Below, piece after piece: positions 1 through 9,441 of a stretch of 64,000 bases of DNA (the stretch's first letter is position 1; each line of letters begins with the position of its first letter). Made by a program: the position numbers and the translations under genes. The stretch is from Rapana venosa (taxonomy: Eukaryota; Mollusca; Gastropoda; Neogastropoda; Muricidae). Below the pieces are notes generated by a model, which was not told the DNA's origin, did not search any database, and was given only the letters and a program-made list of their open reading frames with translations. The stretch spans positions 47,452,377 through 47,516,376 of the forward strand of contig CM054138.1 in the NCBI GenBank assembly GCA_028751875.1, written 5' to 3'.

Positions 1-61
1 CTAAGTACAAGGTCAGCACAAGAGTATCTTCTCTCCAGAGCCAGATCAGAGCTAAGCATGA
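1..61 (-). other. 3' flank of receptor gene 1
   Basis: This short stretch lies just downstream of the stop codon of gene 1 on the minus strand and would be 3' UTR. No polyadenylation signal is seen before the window edge. Confidence 0.4.
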
Positions 62-2269
62 TCACATGCCATTTCTCCCATTTTTTTGTGCGTCCAGTAC
101 AGCTTTTTCTATCTTTTGGGGTGATACAAGATTATGCAACAACCATTTCCTGATTAATCGAAGAGCTTCTCCTTGGGTATAGTTGTTCCCCACCCGATCA
201 GCTACACTCTCAGTGTACTTGCCTGCAAAAGCAGACATAATTCTCGATTTGATTCTCTGTTCACTAGCTTTCCTTCGCCTCTCCATCAGGCTGTTGATGG
301 TATACAGGAAAGGGTTGATGGCTGAATTGATTGGCAGAGCAACAATGGCCATAGCAACGTTGACCTCACCAGGGACAGACATTCCACTGGAGGCCATCAG
401 GCCCAGCAGACCAATAGGAAACCAGCACAGGAAGTCAGACATGGCGATGGTTATCAGACGACGAGCAATAACAATATCGTTGTTCTTTTTGTTGGAGTCT
501 CCTGCTGACATCCTGTTGGTGCGGACAGACCAGTAGATGAACATTTGTCCAGCAGCAATTAGAAGAAAAAGAATAAAGTTGACAACGACAATAACGCTGA
601 AAGAATACATGTGCCCAACAAAATCATCAGAATGATGCCTAGTAATTGGCAAAGGAATACAAATTCCATTTTGACTATAGAATTCCCAGTATTCCACTAC
701 GGGAAGCAATGGAATACCAGCAATCACTGCACCGATTAGCCAAGCAACCAAACAAGCAGCATGGGCAGACTTTTTCTTAAAGTGCACACTGCTGAATGGA
801 AACCGAAGTACTATAAAGCGGTCTAATGTGATGAGACAGATTAAAAATGCTGAAACTTCACTAGACAACAGAGACAAGAAGCCAGCAGTTTTACAGCCAG
901 CACTTTGTCTCCACTCCTCATCTTTCCATAGATAGATTCCCTGATACATCTGGTCAGCTACACCAATCACTGCCAGGTACACTCCCATCAGAAAGTCAGA
1001 TACACACAGATGGGTCACAAATACACCAAAGCCAAAATTACTGGATTCTGAGTTTATGAGCAGGCGATACACAAAACTACCAAAATTTCCAATCAAAGCC
1101 ACGGTAGCAAAAATGATCAAGATGATGCGATAAATATCTGAGCGGAGCAAGGCATCACAGGAAGAAATCTCCTCAGGAGGAGAGTGACACTTTTTGTGGG
1201 GAAAGTTTTGGGGCAGAGTTACCTGACAGCACAACTTGTAATTGTCTGTCCACATTTCCTTAAGATCTCCAAGATTGTGAAAATGCCCATTGGAACTCTG
1301 TTATGGGACAACCTGTCATGTATAAATACCTCAGATATTTCAGAGATTTGAATCCTTCATCAGAAATACGTTTTAAACCACAAGCAGTCAGATTCAGAGA
1401 TGTCAGCTTAGGAAAAACTTCAAGCAATTTTGCATTGAATTCTAACAAATGTATATGGGAAATATCAAGGGTTTCTAAATATGGAAACACAAAGGAAGAA
1501 TCATGTTCTGAAACAAAAAGGGATTTTAGGGGATTTCCTGCAAGTGACAACTTTTGCAGGTTGTTGTTATTGTCCAGTAGTGATGTTTTGAGTGATAGAA
1601 GTTTATTGTAACTTAGATCTAAAATGCGAAGATTGGGAAGATTCACGAGATCAAAATGTCTCAAGCTGCATTTAGCCAAGTTCAAGTATATCAACAGTGA
1701 GTTCAATGCAAGTTTCTTAGGATTCATCCCGCTTTCTTCTGCATGAAGGAAGCGGAGCTCTGGATACTGTTCAGCAGGAACTGTCCATGACAGTAAAAGG
1801 CCAGTCCTTGGCAAGAACAGTTATCAGGACAAGTGGCCTCACACAGCAGTTCATCATCATGTTGTGGACACTGAAACACACTGTCACAAATGTGATTGGC
1901 ATGAACACAGATCCTTGAATCTCTGCATCGATAGAAGCCAGGACACTGGTACCTGTCACAACCGTCCTCATCCTCACGTCCTGGGCAGTCATAGACACTG
2001 TTACAGCGCACAAACACTGGCATGCAGTAGGTCAGGTTTCCTGGACACAAGAAATGCGTTTCTGGGCAGACAAACCCATTTGAAGAGTTCCTTTCATTTC
2101 TGTCAACAATGAGGGGCTTTACCTGATAGGATCCTTTGCTTTCAAAATGAATTATTGCTGGGGGCTTTGGTGTGAACATGTTTTGCAGGTAGGACCATGG
2201 GCAGTACAGCTCATCACTGCCATCCAGACAGTGTGGCGTCTTGTCACACCGCTTATTGTTAGGTACACA
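62..2269 (-). CDS. Receptor gene 1, last exon: LDLa modules, LRRs and seven-helix GPCR domain
   Basis: This is the terminal coding exon of a GRL101-like receptor. It starts at a splice acceptor (CAG at 2270-2272) that cuts an LDLa module after ...CSNKQ and resumes with CVPNNKRC, in phase 0 with the previous exon. It encodes the rest of that LDLa, two more LDLa modules (around CPETHFLC and CPGFYRC), a cysteine cluster CPDNCSC, about five LRRs, and a rhodopsin-like domain from about residue 1139 to 1536. The GPCR hallmarks are GN in helix 1, SDFLMG in helix 2, LDRF in place of DRY, CWFP in helix 6 and NPFLY in helix 7. Such receptors sit in the plasma membrane and signal through G proteins; the ligand is unknown. 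The frame is broken three times: one base is missing near 1785 (TT where gene 2 has TTT) and two near 1258-1292. Adding three bases makes the four-exon gene divisible by three. Whether these are assembly errors or true lesions cannot be told here. Confidence 0.85.
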
Positions 2270-3649
2270 CTGAAATAATACACACACAAGAGATTATGTT
2301 ATACAGTATCATGGTTATAAACACATAATCAAATTCATCTTACCAAATTTCACGAACTCCGTCACAGTGCATATTTTTACTTATTGTCATTTACTTGCAA
2401 GTAATTGTGGTGCAAGCTGTAAGAAGCAAGAGCTGTGATGACAGTTCAGAAGAAAAGGTGGAAACTGACATCTAAATCTTGTTCCAGGGGTTTCTGATTT
2501 AACATTTATCACATTGGACAGTAACTTGGAGACTGTGGACATTGCAGAATTGCCTCAGAGATATGTGCTTTCTTAAAAGTCCTAACACAATGTTTTCAAC
2601 CTGAATCATTCTAAACAATAAGAAACCAGTTTTCAGCCTGAGTGATGACAAAGCCATCTGTCTGAGGGTTTCCTTTTTCCTGGTGCTAACTTAAGTTCTG
2701 ATTTAGTCCAAAACACAATCTTATACCTGAGTGCACCAAATATATCTTGACACATCCTTAAGATCAAATCTGTATCTATCTTTCAGAGAAAAAGACTCAG
2801 TTCTGGTAAGTAGTGTGTTGGGTTTTTTTAAATGAATAGCCGACAAACATTTGACATGTTCCTACTGTATTGGGTTGTGTCACTAATACAGTATCTCTAA
2901 AGTGGCTCTGCTGAGTTCAACATCTTCATAACACACTGCCTGAAACTTAAGTCAAGGAGCCTCCTCAGTGATGGTTTTGGGAGATATCAAATGAAATGGA
3001 CCAGTACTACGTCAAACCTTTGAAATATTTCTCATACTGTAATGCTTTTTTGTTGAAAGCTAAAACACAAGTAGGTATTATTTGGCAGTCTAGTTCTTTG
3101 GTTGATTGAACTGATCATAGAAGTATGTATAAAGATATCCCATTCCTCATAAAGAGCCAGGAAAAGAAGATTGTGATCACATGGTACCAAAACAAGTTAA
3201 GGATAAACTGATGTGAGCCAGACTGCATTGTACTGTGAATGATGACTACAATATAGTCTATCTATAGATTGCTTAATAAATGGTCTGAAAAGAATGTGGC
3301 AAGGGAATAGTATACAAAAGGGACAATCAAAACGTATGCATATGGTGATGATTAACTAACATGAAACCTGCTATTCAGTATGCAAGGCTGTGTTTTGTGT
3401 ACCTTAATCTGAGTGACTGTATTTTCTTGACAGAAACAACGATCCCCAAGAAATGCATTCAGTGCTCTATGACTATCTTCATATTGTTAATGCTTGGTTC
3501 CAAGAAGACAGTCTCTGGACCAAGGATAGAATGCCACCATTAACAAGTCCCAGAAAATAAAACGGTGGAAACAATAGCATATATTGTAACGATCCTAGAG
3601 TTAAAACACCTAAATTGCAATTAAGCTAAAAACTTGGAGTCAAACCAAC
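2270..3649 (-). other. Gene 1 intron 3
   Basis: This intron runs from donor GTTGGT at 3644-3649 to the acceptor CAG at 2270-2272. It splits one LDLa module between cysteine-rich halves, in phase 0. I see no coding sequence or recognisable mobile element in its 1.4 kb. The matching intron of gene 2 is about 5.5 kb because of LINE insertions. Confidence 0.75.
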
Positions 3650-4211
3650 CTGTTTGTTGGAGCACTGGAACATCCCTGAGGCTTGGCAGGAGGGAAAGAC
3701 ACAGAAGCTTTCATCACTGTTGTCACTGCAGTCAGGCCGGTGGTCGCACACCAAGGTGTAAGGCACAGAGTCCACACCACTCGTACACTGCAGAGATGGT
3801 GGAGGTGGTTTTCCAGGGTACTGACAGGCTGGGGTCAACATGTTATACTGATCAGCCCAGCAGGCAGTCCGGGGGTCACAGGCCAACATCGTGAGGGTGA
3901 CATGGCCTGACGGACAGGTCACATAGTTTCTGTCCTTTGTTTGCCACTGAACTGGATGTAGGGTCATGCCCTGTGGATTACTGTGATTTTCATCTATAAC
4001 ATGACTATCAATTTGCCGCATGTTTTTCTCACAGAGGAATGTTGTGGTCAAGTTTGCGTTGCATTCTTCAACCCAAAGGTATCGTTTGGTAAAGTACCAC
4101 CTCACTCGTATAAGCATGGAGCAGCGAGGAGCTGCGCCATACTTATTCCTGTTGATGACGTTGGCGTACAAAACCATGTTCCCATCTACCCACTGAAAGC
4201 AATCACGATAT
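3650..4211 (-). CDS. Receptor gene 1, exon 3: C-terminal half of C-type lectin domain and LDLa
   Basis: The exon opens after acceptor CAG at 4212-4214. Joining to exon 2 in phase 2 restores ...SLPHLYRDCFQW, a natural lectin-domain reading. The lectin half carries QWVDG, then a cysteine, WVEECN and FLCEKN, matching the conserved C-terminal disulphide pattern. The canonical EPN/QPD and WND calcium-sugar motifs are not evident, so ordinary mannose- or galactose-type binding is doubtful. Next comes a cysteine-containing linker (CPSG, CDPRTACWADQYNM), a proline run (KPPPPS), and an LDLa module ending CDHRPDCSDNSDESFC with the acidic calcium-cage residues. The exon ends inside the next LDLa at ...CSNKQ, followed by donor GTTGGT. 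Residues are about 613-800 of the predicted protein. Over 3692-3925 it differs from gene 2 at only five positions. Confidence 0.85.
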
Positions 4212-4972
4212 CTGAAAATACACAAGCATAATTATCATTAATGTGGCTTAACATTTACTGTTGCTGATTCGATCTAAAGTTGTCTGTAAACCAAATGAAG
4301 GAAAAGCATAAGAAGATTAGCAAAATGAAACATAGATGCTTGAGTTAAACTTTAGACTATGCTAGATGTGCGGATTGTTGGGAATTTGCATCATGATATA
4401 TAAAGGCTCATTGCTTCCAAACTTTGGTTGTGTTCTCTATACTTACTGTTGATTTCTCTTTTATTATCAAAAAGTTAGTTTCCCTCAAAGATCACGTCAG
4501 GGTTGTAAACAAAATTGCCCCCCCCCCTCCCCTCAAACAATGCCCCACCCCCAACCCACCCCACCCTCGAAAAAAAACCCCAACCAAAACACTGCTACTT
4601 GACTTTGCCCATATAAGTATAAGAAAATACTTTCCTTCAAGGGTCTGAAGTAACCATAATCAGCCACTAACTTTATCTTAGATTTGTCAGATTTTATGCT
4701 AGCAACTGAAACTGGGATGTTGGCTTCTGATGAACATATGTTTTGAATTAACTTCTAATCTATGCAAGGTGCTCAAACTCATTGTAGGTCTTCCAGGAGA
4801 GTCGCTTTGTGACAGCACAAGTAACCAAACTCTTTTACTCTGAGTGGGCTGGTCATATTTGCAATTAAACAAGCTGTAGATGGTATTCCTAGCAAATACA
4901 ACAAAGCCATGATAATAATAATAATAGCGATAATAATAATAATAATGTTCATGATGATGATGGTGATGGTAT

Positions 4973-5009
<37 letters not shown>

Positions 5010-5015
5010 AATGAG

Positions 5016-5062
<47 letters not shown>

Positions 5063-5084
5063 ATTACCACTACAACTACTACTA
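4212..5084 (-). other. Gene 1 intron 2, first part
   Basis: Non-coding intron sequence next to the exon 3 acceptor. It holds a C-rich and A-rich stretch at about 4510-4590 and the compound trinucleotide microsatellite listed separately. No gene is seen. Confidence 0.6.
4913..5063. repeat. Compound trinucleotide microsatellite
   Basis: Three different trinucleotide tracts lie back to back: TAA-type (about 4913-4945), GAT-type (about 4950-5010) and GCT-type (about 5017-5052), then imperfect ACT units. Long His, Tyr and Ala runs in the open frames here are products of the repeat and not a protein. Confidence 0.9.
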
Positions 5085-5275
5085 AACCAGCTATGGTGAT
5101 GCTGTGGTTAGCGTCCTTGATTACGGGCTGGAAATAGGCCAGTTTGAATCCCAAGAGTCATGGGGGCTATTCAGACTCGGCCCGTTCCTACCTAGAGTGA
5201 CTTTGCTATGGGCTCCTTGGGAAGACTGGGACTACACAGTGTAGTCAAGCTTCATTTACTTTACGGGGGCAGGAT
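5085..5275 (+). mobile_element. SINE-C, 5' part
   Basis: This matches the tRNA-like head and body of the copy at 6290-6590: GTGGTTAGCGTCCTTG for the A-box region, then a decayed B box and the shared GGGAAGACTGGGAC body. It runs directly into a SINE-A copy. Confidence 0.7.
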
Positions 5276-5690
5276 GACAAAACGCTTAGAGCTTTGGGCT
5301 TGTTATCTGACAGCCCATGATCAAGCCGCTACTGAGATGCCTATTCGAGAGAGGATTATTCCCCTAGAGTTAACATCAGTACCAACTTCACTACCCCGAA
5401 TATCCTTCGTATAAGGCTCTGAACCAATGTCCCCCACCGAGAGCATGCAGGGTATCTTGCACATATGTTAAGCAAAAAAACTTTTTTTTGCATTTCAGAA
5501 GAGTAGGCCATTTCGTGCGGATAGGAATGGATGAGAAAATTTCAAAAAATGCATGCACATAGGTGATGTGTTTAGACACTATCTAAGTTGTCCTAATACA
5601 GATACCCTAATGGAGGGTAAAAACAGCTCCATGCACAAAATCTCAACATTGATAAACCTCGGAGCTCTAGCTGAGGAACAAAAAGAAAAT
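5275..5690 (+). mobile_element. SINE-A, diverged
   Basis: This copy shares the ordered blocks of SINE-A: TTAGAGC...TTATCTGACAGC head, CTAGAGTTAACATCAGTAC, the GAGTAGGCCATT block, and the 3' module ending CTCGGAGCTCTAGCTGAGGAAC that is also seen at 13.98 and 59.96 kb. Confidence 0.65.
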
Positions 5691-5724
5691 CACTGAATGG
5701 ATGCATATTTTTGGCATTAATTAT

Positions 5725-5830
5725 TCACATTGCCTGACCAACACAGCCAGTGTTTGTATCTCCTTGACCCAGTTAAATAGGGATGTAGCATGTTAGGAAG
5801 GTTAGAGTACAGCCCTGCCCTGTCGTGTTG
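5725..5830 (+). mobile_element. SINE-C tail fragment
   Basis: The sequence CTGACCAACAC...GTATCTCC...GTACAGCCCTG matches the 3' part of the SINE-C copy at 6490-6590. This places a SINE-A insertion between SINE-C head (5085-5275) and tail (5725-5830). Confidence 0.55.
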
Positions 5831-5847
5831 TCTCAATGCACATGCAT

Positions 5848-5849
5848 CT

Positions 5850-5880
<31 letters not shown>

Positions 5881-5882
5881 AT
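5848..5882. repeat. (CTA)n microsatellite
   Basis: A run of about eleven CTA units lies immediately 3' of the SINE-C tail, probably as the element's A/T-rich or simple-repeat end. Confidence 0.9.
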
Positions 5883-6124
5883 TGGCGTCGACGATAGCGA
5901 CGACATTACTACCTTCTTGTTCTTGATGTATTTGTTTATTCTTGGTGTATTTTCTCTTTTGTCGTTTCCTTTACTCTTTTCCTTTCCATATTTTTTTCTT
6001 TCAAATATATTGCTTTGCTTTGGTGTTTATCCTTTTTTTCCCTTTTTGAGGGCTGGATGAAAGAGTCATTGTACTTAATCTATTACCCTCTTGAAATAAA
6101 ATTTCGTAATCATATTCGTATTTG

Positions 6125-6770
6125 TCCATGCAAGCATCATTGCATCACCCATATCATCATTGATCACCATGCAATAAGAGAAATTCTCTTTGATTCGGTG
6201 GCTCCGGATGCTCTGGTCTCCAAATGACTTCAGTTTTGGTTTCCCAAACGCCTTTGTGGAGAGTTTGTATCAAAGTCTTAAGGGTACCAGCCGCCATGGC
6301 GCAGTGGTTAGCGCCTTGGGTTACGGACTGGAAGGTCGCGGGTTCGATTCCCATAAGAGACCTAGGGATTTTTCGGACTCCGGCCGGCTCCTACCCAGAG
6401 TGAGTGTGCTGTGGGCTCAGTGGGAAGACTGGGACCACACAGTCGAGCTTCATCCACTTAACGGAAGCGAGTTTGAGAGTTATGCTCAAATTACCTGACC
6501 AACACTGCAGGCGTCTGTATCTCTCGGGCCCGGTTGACGCCGGGATATATTATGATAGTAAGCGTAGTGTACAACCCTGTCAAGTAGTTTCAAAGCATTT
6601 GCACTTCCACAGCAGCAGCATTATGCCATCCTCATTGTCATTGATCATCATGCAATAAAAAAGACCTGCCTCCTATTCGGTGGTCCCAGTTGCTCTGGTC
6701 TCATGGTGACCTCAGATTCGGTTTGCCCAAACACTTCTATGCCTGTGATGAGTTTGTGTCAAAGCCTTTG
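6125..6770 (+). repeat. Direct repeat flanking a SINE-C
   Basis: Two diverged copies of a roughly 165-bp sequence lie at about 6125-6290 and 6605-6770. Both contain ATTGATCA(C/T)CATGCAATAA, a TTCGGTGG block and a GTTTGTxTCAAAG end. A SINE-C copy sits between them. This is an unclassified repeat or a local duplication. Confidence 0.6.
6290..6590 (+). mobile_element. SINE-C, best copy
   Basis: This is a tRNA-derived SINE. The head shows an A box (TGGCGCAGTGGTTAGCGC) and a perfect B box GGTTCGATTCC at 6341-6351, followed by a tRNA-unrelated body. The pol III boxes are only promoter relics of the element and not a working tRNA gene: no acceptor stem closes around them. Confidence 0.8.
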
Positions 6771-7208
6771 GCGTTGGAGGTTCGCGGGGAGCGGTCGTTG
6801 GAGGGACGTTGTGGTGGTTGCCACGTCGGGTGGGCAACTCACTCAGTCTGGCTCCGCGACTGAGCTAGTACTGTCGTTAGTAGGGGGCTTAGTAGGTGGT
6901 GTCCTGCGTATGTTAGCTCAGAACAGGCACTACTGAACACCACCAAAGTGACCCAGCAGCAGTGCAGGGCCCCTCTGGCTGGTGGCCCCACGGAGGCCTG
7001 ATAGTGATGGGCTTCTTGTGGACCTCCGACTCTGAGGATGAGACATAACAAATCTCGGTATGGCTGTGGCGGGGAGATTGTAATGAGCGGCTCTGTGACT
7101 AAGTTATTATTGTCTTCAGTTTTCACAGGTTTTGAGACTCGTTTAAAAAATGTGTCGGAAATTGAAATAATCACATAAGTAATCATAATCTTCCCTCCAA
7201 ACGCTTAA
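6771..7208. other. Unclassified repeat-like intron sequence
   Basis: This is GC-richer intron sequence between the repeats and exon 2 of gene 1. It contains recurring GTGGCCxx and CTCxGCGACTxAGxTA blocks that look like a decayed mobile element. I cannot name it. No gene is seen. Confidence 0.35.
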
Positions 7209-7214
7209 ACTTAC

Positions 7215-7920
7215 AGGTGTGGCAGAGACGCTCCGCTGACTTGCAGACCAACATACACAGGATCCAGCGCGATATCCATGACCACTTTGATGACTTGCTC
7301 CATTTCCTCAGGGCTGTTCAAACTGGCCAGGTACGACTCACGCTGAAGGCATTCATTGGCTGCCTCATTCCACGTCACGAGCTTGTCTCCAGAAATAAGC
7401 TGATAGCACCCGGGGCCTACAGCGATGAAGTCTTCATCACATTTTTGGAGGACATAATCGCAGTTATCTTCGTCTTCCTTTCCCAAGCATTCGTCCAATT
7501 TGTTGCAGCTGAAATGGAGTTGAAATTGGGACCAGTAAGGGACAGAGCAATTCCATTTCCCATTCTCTAGTTTTTCAGGGATCTCAGACTGGTTATGAAA
7601 GGAGAAGTGGAGCTTGAATCCTAAATGTTCTGTGTGTTCATTACTTACAAAGTTAAACATGATTTGGTCAGCATGGAAAACAGTCGGTTTCAGGACTGGT
7701 TTCTTATTGCAATAAATCAGTTTAACAGACTCTCCGTCAGTTTGCCTGTTTCTTATGGTGATTGTAAGACGATCAAAAGAGCAGTCACGATGTCTTTCGA
7801 TGTCCATGGCACGAAAGCTGAGCATTACACTGTAATTGGATGGTATGTCTAATCGCCTTGAGATGTTAAGTTGCCCTGGGTAGTTTATTTTTCCGTCCCA
7901 GTCTGGGCTCTGAATATACC
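7215..7920 (-). CDS. Receptor gene 1, exon 2: CUB domain, LDLa and N-terminal half of C-type lectin domain
   Basis: The exon starts after acceptor CAG at 7921-7923 and joins exon 1 in phase 1 to give ...TPTTGYIQSPDW, the usual start of a CUB domain. The CUB runs to about residue 487 and includes DCSFDRLTI and the paired hydrophobic strands, with N-glycosylation sequons. An LDLa-like module follows (WNCSVPYW...CNKLDECLGKEDEDNC), then the first half of a C-type lectin domain: CDEDFIAVGPGCYQLI, TWNEAANECLQRESYLASL, PEEMEQVIKVV and VYVGLQ. The exon ends at 7215 before donor GTAAGT (7209-7214). These modules are extracellular binding units; partners are unknown. The frame is intact across the exon. 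A degraded paralogous exon lies at 32097-32851. Confidence 0.88.
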
Positions 7921-8145
7921 CTGAAACACAGAAAAGAGAAAGGTGATAATTTAGCAATGAAAAGGTAAAACGCGTGTTTAAATGTGTAAGGTATTGAATC
8001 ACGTTCATGTGTTCTCTTATCAAAGCATAATTACATAAATTGGTTTGCTTTATTCAAGGGAAATGAAATCTAAAATTTATATCATTGTAGTATTATCATT
8101 AGGAAAGAGAACGTGAATAAGGATTTAACATAAGGTAAGACGGTG

Positions 8146-8312
<167 letters not shown>

Positions 8313-8539
8313 AAACAATCAAGCTAAGCAATTCACTTTTTAACTCCTAGGTCATGGGAACACCATTAACATCTGACACTCTTCTTTCATTCACGCACTA
8401 CTTGCCATTTTCTGTCAAAGAGCAAAAATCTGACATTCATCCACTTTTTCTTTTTAGCTCTATCTAATCTGTATACTGAAGTCACTAGCTTCAGAGAAAA
8501 AATGCAAACTAAAGTAGCACAGGCATGTCACGCTAACAT

Positions 8540-8757
8540 CTGGACTGGCCAAGACTGTCCTACAGGGGAAGGGTTCAAGGAGGGAGACGAAGAGGCAGAC
8601 AGAGAAAACGATGGGAAGACAATATCAGAGAGTGGACTGGCCTTGAGTGGAAAGACTTGCTACAGAAAGCAGAGGACTGTGGGGATTGGAGGAAGCTGGT
8701 TGCAAAATCTTCAGTGGCGCCACCACGGTCTACAGGACTACGGGATAGGTTAAAGTA
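8540..8757 (+). mobile_element. RTE-type LINE 3' end remnant
   Basis: This plus-strand sequence resembles the C-terminal tail of the RTE-type reverse transcriptase at 28380-28550. It has the order TVLQG, a GR-rich stretch, W..NI.EWTGL, then ...PPRS..YGIG. Frames are broken. The same subfamily recurs inverted at 48920-49215. Confidence 0.65.
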
Positions 8758-8888
8758 AAAGGGAATATTTTTACCTGCCTGATCTACATTTCCTAGCACA
8801 TTTTCCAGGCGAGATGATCTCTACCTGGTCATATAATCTGGTGATGAAATCCTCCATCCAACTGCAAGAGTCTTGGTAGACTATCCAA

Positions 8889-9168
8889 GGTAAAAGGGAG
8901 TGGTTGTGTATCAGTTGACTAATTGTACTATTCAAGGTTAAAAGGGGATGGCTGTGCACTATTTGGCTAACAGGACTATCTGGAGTAAAAAGCGTGGTTA
9001 TGCATTAATTGACTGACTGGATTTTCTAAGGTAAAAGGGATTGGTTATGTACCTCTTGACTCACTGGACTATCTAAGGTAAAAGGGAGTGGCTATGTGTT
9101 AATTGACTAACTGGACTATTTACTGTAAAAGGGAGTTGTATGAATTAACTAACTGGACGATCTAATGT
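8889..9168. repeat. 47-bp minisatellite, six units
   Basis: Unit starts fall at about 8889, 8936, 8983, 9030, 9077 and 9124, giving a constant 47-bp period. Each unit reads roughly GGTAAAAGGGAGTGG, then TTAATTGACTAACTGGACTA. Units differ by substitutions, so the array is not newly formed. Confidence 0.9.
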
Positions 9169-9171
9169 GTA

Positions 9172-9432
9172 TTAACACATGTTTACGAAGCTCCACATTG
9201 GTGATTCTTAGACATGCCCCTTTGGCACTTCTCCCATGACAGTGGAAGAACATTTCCTCCAGACCTGTCCAACACACCAAAACCTGAGGGCCGGTATCTG
9301 GCCTACTGACCTGCCGATGAGGGGCAAGCTCTTTAGTGTACCTGGAGGGCCTTCAGCGTACAAAAAAAAATCTTTCAGGGCCTCTGGAGTAGCTGTCTAA
9401 GCATTCGACGAAAGCAGAAGAAAAAGAAGATG
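9172..9432 (+). mobile_element. LINE C-terminal zinc-knuckle remnant
   Basis: The plus-strand translation contains TCPFGTSPMTVEEHFLQTCP followed by HQNLRAGIWPTDLPMRGKLF. This matches the CPxG...H...C knuckle at the very end of many non-LTR retrotransposon polyproteins. It ends about 10 bp from the exon 1 splice donor of gene 1. The minus-strand reading frame of exon 1 runs on into this remnant, so that extension is not receptor coding sequence. Confidence 0.7.
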
Positions 9433-9441
9433 TATTCTTAC

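Noticed and set aside
4699..5154. His/Ala/Tyr-rich protein
   Set aside because: It is the translation of a compound trinucleotide microsatellite.
6290..6360. tRNA gene from the A and B box match
   Set aside because: The boxes belong to a SINE head present in several copies. No closing acceptor stem or anticodon arm is evident, and the body continues as a SINE.
8889..9168. CRISPR-like array
   Set aside because: There are no conserved repeats with unique spacers. The whole 47-bp unit repeats, and the DNA is eukaryotic.
9353..9441. C-terminal extension of the exon 1 reading frame
   Set aside because: A consensus donor GTAAGA at 9436-9441 joins in phase to exon 2, and the extension overlaps an opposite-strand LINE end.
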